This document shows positions 30,332-34,256 of a DNA stretch of 34,256 nucleotides, piece by piece. The stretch's first letter is position 1, and each line of letters starts with the position of its first letter. A program made the position numbers and the translations under genes. Where the stretch lies: positions 1 through 34,256 of the forward strand of contig JAAWKD010000025.1 of assembly GCA_022797215.1 (NCBI GenBank), given 5' to 3'. Under the pieces are notes generated by a model that was not told the origin of the DNA, searched no databases, and worked only from the letters and a program-made list of their open reading frames with translations. Source of the DNA: Clostridia bacterium. GTDB taxonomy: Bacteria; Bacillota; Clostridia; TANB77; CAG-508.

Positions 30332-31438
30332 ATGAGAGAATTACCTCGCACTTATGTGTTAGAAGATTTCTATATTTGGTTTGATATGAAAGAAAAAGAA
30401 GAATACTATGCTACTCCATTGTATTTATATAATGTGTCAAATACGAGAAGAAAAAATGATGAAACCAAAGTAGATTTAAAATTAGAAAAAGATATTTCAA
30501 AAACCAAATTGAATAAAAAAAGAGAAATTATGAGGCAACCTTCTACTATTTATATTCATTATGCTGAAAGTATTGGACTGTTACTAATAAGATTTTTAAA
30601 TGCTGACTTCTCTTCTTTTACATCTGCCTATAATACATTTTTCTATGCTTATGGTTTTGAACTTATCAAGGAATATGTGCCTTATCTATATTCTAAAAAT
30701 GATGAGTATATCACAGATGTAGAATTTATGGATATGTTGGAAGATATTTATAATACCAGTCTTGATGATTTACTAGAATGGCAAAATAATTTTAGAAAAT
30801 GTGTCGACTTTGTATATAACTTAAATGGAAATAACGAGTTGTCAAACCATTCTATTTACTCAAAGTTTGTAGCTTATACCATAAAAAATGACATTTATAC
30901 TTATTCTCAAGATATTGAAGTTATTTTAGACAATTATATAAACATACACCATCATCATTATAATGAGAGTATGGAAGAATTGATAAAAGGTGTTGAAAAT
31001 AAAGATCCCAATTTAGAGTTGCACAATGTATATACAAGCACAAAGTTAAGAAGTATTTGTTTTACTATATTGGAGCAAATTACCAAACAAGAGAATTTAC
31101 CAATTAAAGTTTGCCAAAATTGTGGTAGATATTTTATACCAACCTTTAGACAAAATGAAATTTACTGCGATTTAGACAATGTTGATGGCAGCCTTACTTG
31201 CAGAGATAAGGGAGCAAATGAAACATATAAGAAGAACTTGGAAAATACTCCTGCTTTGCTTCTTTACAGAAGAACTTATCAACAAAAAGTTATGATGGTT
31301 TATAGGAATAAAGAAAATAAGCAACTAAAGAAAGATTTTGACAAATGGAAAAAAGAGGCACAGTCAAAGATAAAACTATTCAAGCAAGGCAAGCTAGAGG
31401 CGGAGGCTTTGTATGAGTGGATGGAGAAGAATAAATAA
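30332..31438 (+). CDS. DUF6076-like protein with a C-terminal zinc ribbon
   Basis: 368 residues. The large N-terminal region (1-260) has helical segments such as SSFTSAYNTFFYAYGFELIKEY and a His cluster (NIHHHHYNES), without membrane segments. The C-terminal region carries VCQNCGRYFIPTFRQNEIYC with a later CRDKGAN, a four-Cys site like CGNR-type zinc fingers, followed by basic helices (KKDFDKWKKEAQSKIKLFKQG). Proteins of this layout are known in Clostridia mobile elements and are named DUF6076, which is how I class it; the function is not known. RBS ATAGGAG precedes ATG 30332. The GNAT gene follows in 14 bp. Confidence 0.7.
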   Translation: MRELPRTYVLEDFYIWFDMKEKEEYYATPLYLYNVSNTRRKNDETKVDLKLEKDISKTKLNKKREIMRQPSTIYIHYAESIGLLLIRFLNADFSSFTSAYNTFFYAYGFELIKEYVPYLYSKNDEYITDVEFMDMLEDIYNTSLDDLLEWQNNFRKCVDFVYNLNGNNELSNHSIYSKFVAYTIKNDIYTYSQDIEVILDNYINIHHHHYNESMEELIKGVENKDPNLELHNVYTSTKLRSICFTILEQITKQENLPIKVCQNCGRYFIPTFRQNEIYCDLDNVDGSLTCRDKGANETYKKNLENTPALLLYRRTYQQKVMMVYRNKENKQLKKDFDKWKKEAQSKIKLFKQGKLEAEALYEWMEKNK

Positions 31439-31452
31439 AATAGGAGCAATCT

Positions 31453-31836
31453 ATGGAAATAAGAAAAGGAAAATTAGATGATTTAACAGAACTGCAAAAA
31501 AATTTTGTACGTGCAAGAGATCTGAGTGTTTATTCTTTTAATAGTAACTATATGTATATAGTTGAAGATGATAATAAAATAATAGCATTTTTATATGGAG
31601 ATAAAACGGAAAATAGTGGTGCAGGAATTTTATTAGAATTAGAAGTATTACAAGATTATCGAAATAAAAAAATTGCTACTAATTTGATAAAAAGATTTGA
31701 AGAAGATTTGAAACAAGAAAATTGCAATGGAATATTGGTATTTTACAGTTTTGATGAGAATTTATATAAATTTTACAACAAAATAGGATTTAAAAATAAA
31801 GATACCCTTTTAGCTGGTTTAAAAGAAATTAAATAA
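31453..31836 (+). CDS. GNAT-family N-acetyltransferase
   Basis: 127 residues. The GNAT fold is seen as MEIRKGKLDDLTELQKNFV, a central LLELEVLQDYRNKKIATNLI (the acetyl-CoA loop reads QDYRNKKIA) and FYNKIGFKNKDTLLAGLK at the end. It would transfer an acetyl group from acetyl-CoA to an amine of an unknown substrate. It starts 14 bp after the DUF6076-like gene and shares its transcript. Length is short but complete. Confidence 0.86.
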   Translation: MEIRKGKLDDLTELQKNFVRARDLSVYSFNSNYMYIVEDDNKIIAFLYGDKTENSGAGILLELEVLQDYRNKKIATNLIKRFEEDLKQENCNGILVFYSFDENLYKFYNKIGFKNKDTLLAGLKEIK

Positions 31837-31918
31837 AACTATTGTTTTCATATTAGAAATAAAGTATAATAACCTTATCCTTTTCAAAGGAAATCTTTGA
31901 GAAAGGAGGTTTTACACA

Positions 31919-32047
31919 ATGAACTACCCAGAGTTAATTTGGCATTTGATTGAAATGTTGTTGCAAAAAGAAGAAAAGACAAATCAGTCAAAAGCTGATG
32001 AAGTCAAAGACAACACATCAAATAGTCAAGAGCAAGATGAGGTTTAG
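31919..32047 (+). CDS. Small protein, 42 residues, unknown
   Basis: MNYPELIWHLIEMLLQKEEK followed by TNQSKADEVKDNTSNSQEQDEV. A short amphipathic helix and an acidic tail. GAAAGGAGG precedes the ATG by the right distance, a TATAAT box is near 31865-31870, and a terminator follows 15 bases after the stop, all of which support a real gene. No family recognised. Confidence 0.6.
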   Translation: MNYPELIWHLIEMLLQKEEKTNQSKADEVKDNTSNSQEQDEV

Positions 32048-32060
32048 ATAACCGAAAAAG

Positions 32061-32099
32061 GAAGTATAGCACTACCACATCGCTATACTTTCTTTTTTT
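32061..32099 (+). terminator. Terminator after the 42-residue gene
   Basis: AAGTATAGC (32062-32070) pairs with GCTATACTT (32082-32090), followed by a T-run to 32099. Confidence 0.88.
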
Positions 32100-32101
32100 A
32101 T

Positions 32102-32136
32102 AAAAAAAGAACTAAGTGCTACCACACACTCAGCTC
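32102..32136 (-). terminator. Opposite-strand terminator
   Basis: GAACTAAGTG (32109-32118) pairs with CACTCAGCTC (32127-32136) allowing two G-U pairs. On the minus strand a T-run follows. It ends the leftward transcript of the 78-residue HTH gene. Confidence 0.6.
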
Positions 32137-32256
32137 TGTTTTACTATATGAACTACCTTTTGTTTACTTAATTAAGCTAAATATAGTATACTATATTTTT
32201 TATTATATGTCAAACCAAATTTTAATATTCATAAAATTCTCAAAAAATCGACTTTT

Positions 32257-32493
32257 TTAATCTTCTTCCACATCTTTAAATAACTTATCAGTAAAAAAAT
32301 CATTTAATTCAATGCCTAACCCCTCACATATATGGAGTAGAGTAACAAGTTTAGGACTTTGACTTTTTCCATTGATAAAACTGCTTAATGTAGAATATGA
32401 AATTCCAGATTCTAAAGATAATTTATGCAAAGTTATACTTCTTTCCTCTGCTAAATTGATAATTCGTTGCCTTACTGCCTCTGAAAGTTGCAT
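32257..32493 (-). CDS. XRE-family HTH regulator, 78 residues
   Basis: One HTH domain: EAVRQRIINLAEERSITLHK, LSLESGISYSTLSSFINGKS and QSPKLVTLLHICEGLGIELNDFF, the standard Cro/CI pattern. AGGGATAGG precedes ATG 32493. It is divergent from the 111-residue gene across a region with repeated GACGAAAAATCG sites, so it probably regulates that pair of promoters. An imperfect palindrome (32504-32523) lies in its leader. Confidence 0.88.
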   Translation of the reverse strand: MQLSEAVRQRIINLAEERSITLHKLSLESGISYSTLSSFINGKSQSPKLVTLLHICEGLGIELNDFFTDKLFKDVEED

Positions 32494-32503
32494 CCTATCC
32501 CTC

Positions 32504-32523
32504 TTTTCTTAATTTTAAGAAAA
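32504..32523 (-). repeat. Palindrome in the leader of the 78-residue HTH gene
   Basis: TTTTCTTAATTTTAAGAAAA, 20 bp, perfectly symmetric apart from its central AT. It lies directly upstream of the ribosome-binding site and may be an operator or leader hairpin. Confidence 0.5.
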
Positions 32524-32537
32524 GTATATCAATATTA

Positions 32538-32616
32538 ACGAAAAAACGTCGACGAAAAATCGCCAAAAATTATTGACTTATCTCTAATAAAGAGATAAAG
32601 TGTAGACGAAAAATCG
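32538..32616. promoter_or_regulatory. Operator array between two divergent regulator genes
   Basis: The word GACGAAAAATCG occurs at 32551-32562 and 32605-32616, and a related AACGAAAAAACG at 32538-32549. Between the two exact copies lies the promoter TTGACT (32573-32578), 17 bases, TAAAGT (32596-32601) for the rightward gene, with a dyad TATCTCT..AATAAAGAGATA on its spacer. The sites flank the promoter on both sides, suited to repression by looping or occlusion. Confidence 0.65.
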
Positions 32617-32633
32617 TTAATGGAGGTGGAAAT

Positions 32634-32969
32634 GTGGTAACATTAAAAGAAATCAGTAACTATATTAATGATGATATGTTACAAACTATTTATGAAACTA
32701 GAGAAGATGAAATCTGCGAATTAAGATCTACCGAAAACATCGAAAGGAATACAATTTTGAAAGAAAATCCAATGGATTACGATAGGCTTTTGCTAATTAT
32801 TCAAAATTTGCCACCCCACTTTTGTAATACAAGAGAGGCAATTATCAAAGCTCTAGAAGAATATACAAAGAGAGAAAATGCCTTGACATCTTATGCGAAT
32901 GAAAAGTTTTATAAAGCAGGTTTTTGCGATGGGATTAGAACTATTATAGAAACTTTAAAGCAAAATTGA
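32634..32969 (+). CDS. Unknown 111-residue protein behind the operator array
   Basis: Starts with GTG 32634 (GTG GTA ACA), since the in-frame ATG two bases earlier reads into a stop; GGAGGTGG is directly upstream. It is helical: MVTLKEISNYINDDMLQTIY, YDRLLLIIQNLPPHFCN, AIIKALEEYTKRENALTSYA, ending GFCDGIRTIIETLKQN. The shape recalls small Clostridia element proteins in which a short helical repeat binds regulators, but no family is certain. The promoter is under the operator array and the gene faces the XRE gene on the other side, with overlapping ends. Confidence 0.65.
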   Translation: MVTLKEISNYINDDMLQTIYETREDEICELRSTENIERNTILKENPMDYDRLLLIIQNLPPHFCNTREAIIKALEEYTKRENALTSYANEKFYKAGFCDGIRTIIETLKQN

Positions 32970-32970
32970 A

Positions 32971-33216
32971 TTATTGCTTTTTTGAATTGAATACATCAGC
33001 AGAAACCTTAAAAATCTTTGCAAATGCAAATAACTCAAAATCTTGAACTAATCTATTATTAGTTTCAATTTTTGAAATCTCTTTTGCAGTTAGTTCAATA
33101 CCTTGTAATTGCAATTTCTCTGCTAAGTCTTGCTGTGATAAATTTGACTTTAATCGTAATTCTCTTAATTTAGAACCAGATATATTTTTAAAATTATTAT
33201 ATTTATTGATTTTCAT
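32971..33216 (-). CDS. XRE-family HTH regulator, 81 residues
   Basis: HTH domain NISGSKLRELRLKSNLSQQD, LAEKLQLQGIELTAKEISKI and ETNNRLVQDFELFAFAKIFKVSADVF, the XRE/Cro pattern. ATG 33216 is preferred because GGTGAG lies upstream; a start 12 bases earlier (33228) lacks a site and falls inside the operator. It is the immediate tail-to-tail neighbour of the 111-residue gene (one base apart). A pair of inverted 18-bp sites flank its own promoter, so it likely represses itself. Confidence 0.83.
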   Translation of the reverse strand: MKINKYNNFKNISGSKLRELRLKSNLSQQDLAEKLQLQGIELTAKEISKIETNNRLVQDFELFAFAKIFKVSADVFNSKKQ

Positions 33217-33227
33217 TTTCTCACCCA

Positions 33228-33291
33228 TTCGCTTTATTATAGATAGTATTGTACTATTATTTTTTTATATACATATCTCTAATAAAGCGAA
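33228..33291. promoter_or_regulatory. 18-bp inverted operator pair at the XRE promoter
   Basis: TTCGCTTTATTATAGATA at 33228-33245 and the inverse TATCTCTAATAAAGCGAA at 33274-33291 agree in 17 of 18 positions. The left one covers the minus-strand -10 box TATAAT (33241-33236). The word TATCTCTAATAAAG also occurs at 32579-32592 in the promoter of the 111-residue gene. Confidence 0.75.
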
Positions 33292-33310
33292 CTGGTGGTA
33301 ATAATATTTT

Positions 33311-34168
33311 TCATAATGTAATTTCTACATCTTCTTTTTCCTTTTCATATCTTATTTGTTCTTCTGCATCCATAAAAGTATGGGTTTCCTTTTCAAAATC
33401 TCTAATAAGATTATCTTCTTCAGGAATAGCAAATCTTTTACTAATCCAATGAATAAACTTTTTAATTGTCTTTTTGAAAGTAATAATCACTTTGTTCAAA
33501 TAGTTATTCTCTTTTATTAAATCATTATACTTCCTATCAAAGTTTTCTTGTAACATCTTTTCTTTATTTGAAAATTCTTCTTCCATTTTTCCAATTTTTG
33601 CATTGTATTCATTGTGAAGTTCTTGCTCTTTTACTTTTAATTTCTTTGTCATTGTATTATACTTTGTTTCTAGTTGTATTTTGTCTTGTAAAATACTTTC
33701 TCTTTCCAATTCAAATTTTTCTGCTCTATCAATAATATTTACTTGTCTTTCTAGTTCATTTCTCAATGTCATATTATTTTCATAAAGTTTTTGGATTAAC
33801 TCATCTTTAGGTTTTATAATTTCCTGTTCTATTTTTTCATCTCGTTTCAATGTAAATTTTCCAAATTCTTTAATATCTGGAATACTTGGTAATTTTACTT
33901 TTATATCTTTTAATGTTTTCTTAGACTTTTCATAATTAGTAATTTCTTTAAACTCCTTAACTGATAAATGTTTTCTATCTGATGAATTTCCCCTTTGTAA
34001 GTCAAATCCATTTTGTACCATATAAGAATGGAAAGCATTTTGCAGTTGGATATAACTGTCTTTTGCTTTCCAAAATTCGCTACAAGCAATCTTGTCTATT
34101 TGGTTTCCTTTTTTATCAGTAGTATGAACTACTGGTGAGGTGAACCAAAAATATTGGACAAAAACCTG
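33311..34168 (-). pseudogene. MobV/Pre-type relaxase, 5' truncated
   Basis: The open frame from 34168 leftward encodes QYFWFTSPVVHTTDKKGNQI, then DKIACSEFWKAKDSYIQLQN, AFHSYMVQNGFDLQRGNSSD and RKHLSVKEFKEITNYEKSK, which match the middle of MobV-family mobilisation proteins (Pre/MobM), followed by a coiled coil (about 110-230 of the fragment). An in-frame stop (34171-34169) is immediately upstream and no start is near, and the N-terminal part with the catalytic HxDExxPHxH segment is missing. The ORF from ATG 34021 is thus only the C-terminal remnant. Such genes mobilise small elements, so element 2 seems to be a degraded mobilisable element. Confidence 0.8.
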
Positions 34169-34171
34169 CTA

Positions 34172-34256
34172 ATAAAAGTCAATACTTTTTTCTAAATATT
34201 TCTAAAAAAATCAATTTATATTTTTATACACGACAAATAACACCTTTTTTTAAGAG
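34172..34256. other. AT-rich sequence breaking the relaxase gene
   Basis: No gene or obvious repeat; a possible -35 TTGACT with poor partner. It begins where the MobV homology stops and may belong to an inserted or recombined segment whose remainder is outside the window. Confidence 0.3.

Larger units (their letters stand above)
27826..34256. mobile_element. Element 2 (partial): integrase, regulators, truncated relaxase; right end outside
   Basis: It starts at the second tRNA-Leu 3' repeat with an integrase and excisionase in the standard order and continues with an HTH protein, a DUF6076-like protein, a GNAT acetyltransferase and a small-regulator cluster up to a MobV-type relaxase remnant. 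No further copy of the 57-bp repeat occurs before 34256, so the far boundary is not in view. The extent is therefore an inference. Confidence 0.65.

Noticed and set aside
1..34256. CRISPR array
   Set aside because: No regularly spaced direct repeats and no cas-like genes were seen.
34172..34256. Insertion sequence end next to the truncated relaxase
   Set aside because: No terminal inverted repeat, target-site duplication or transposase is visible within the 85 bases available.

Overview
The window is AT-rich with consensus sigma-A promoters, strong AGGAGG ribosome-binding sites, frequent TTG starts and Clostridia-type proteins: a pilin with a GITLVALVV-type N-terminus, an rpsF-ssb-rpsR operon, and Tn916-like integrases. 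It looks like a chromosome segment of a low-GC Clostridia (Firmicutes) member, probably an anaerobe; I cannot name the genus. The left two thirds are mostly conserved chromosome read on the minus strand. The right third is a tandem stack of integrated elements at a tRNA-Leu gene.

Left edge (1-2210): an acquired, locally GC-richer island. It holds most of a diversity-generating retroelement (DGR): the first 23 codons of the reverse transcriptase (running off the left edge), the accessory gene avd, and a target gene whose C-terminal C-type-lectin-like end is the variable repeat. The template repeat is not in the window. Next to it are a truncated murA remnant and a small unknown gene with its own promoter and terminator.

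2219-9054: a minus-strand operon of a membrane-anchored DUF4163/DUF3298-type protein, topB (topoisomerase III), an unknown 149-residue protein and a HipA-like kinase; then rpsF-ssb-rpsR with a clear promoter, and a ROK-family sugar kinase.

9314-18746: a full Gram-positive type IV pilus operon on the minus strand. In order of transcription: pilM-pilN fusion, pilO, an unknown membrane protein in the PilP position, major pilin, prepilin peptidase, two minor pilins, pilB, pilT, pilC. A TTGACT/TAAAAT promoter precedes it and a terminator follows it. The pilin gene is flanked by a 24-bp perfect palindrome and a long hairpin, which could set its higher expression.

19041-22047: a TPR membrane protein with uppP, and a small protein with inorganic pyrophosphatase.

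22333-34256: tRNA-Leu(UAA), then two adjacent mobile elements. A 57-bp exact repeat, starting at the anticodon loop and running through CCA, occurs at 22365-22421 and 27826-27882 and brackets element 1 (about 5.5 kb): integrase, excisionase, Rep/relaxase-like initiator, a structured non-coding region, a LexA/CI-like repressor without the catalytic Ser, a ribbon-helix-helix protein, a 48-residue membrane peptide, and an HTH gene overlapping an abortive-infection/HEPN-like gene. Element 2 begins at the second repeat with an unrelated integrase and carries an excisionase, an HTH protein, a DUF6076-like zinc protein, a GNAT acetyltransferase, small regulators with shared operator-like repeats, and a 5'-truncated MobV relaxase. 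Its far end is outside the window. The best candidates for new biology are the DGR, the HTH-Abi pair, the regulatory repeats of the two elements, and the HipA-like kinase locus.
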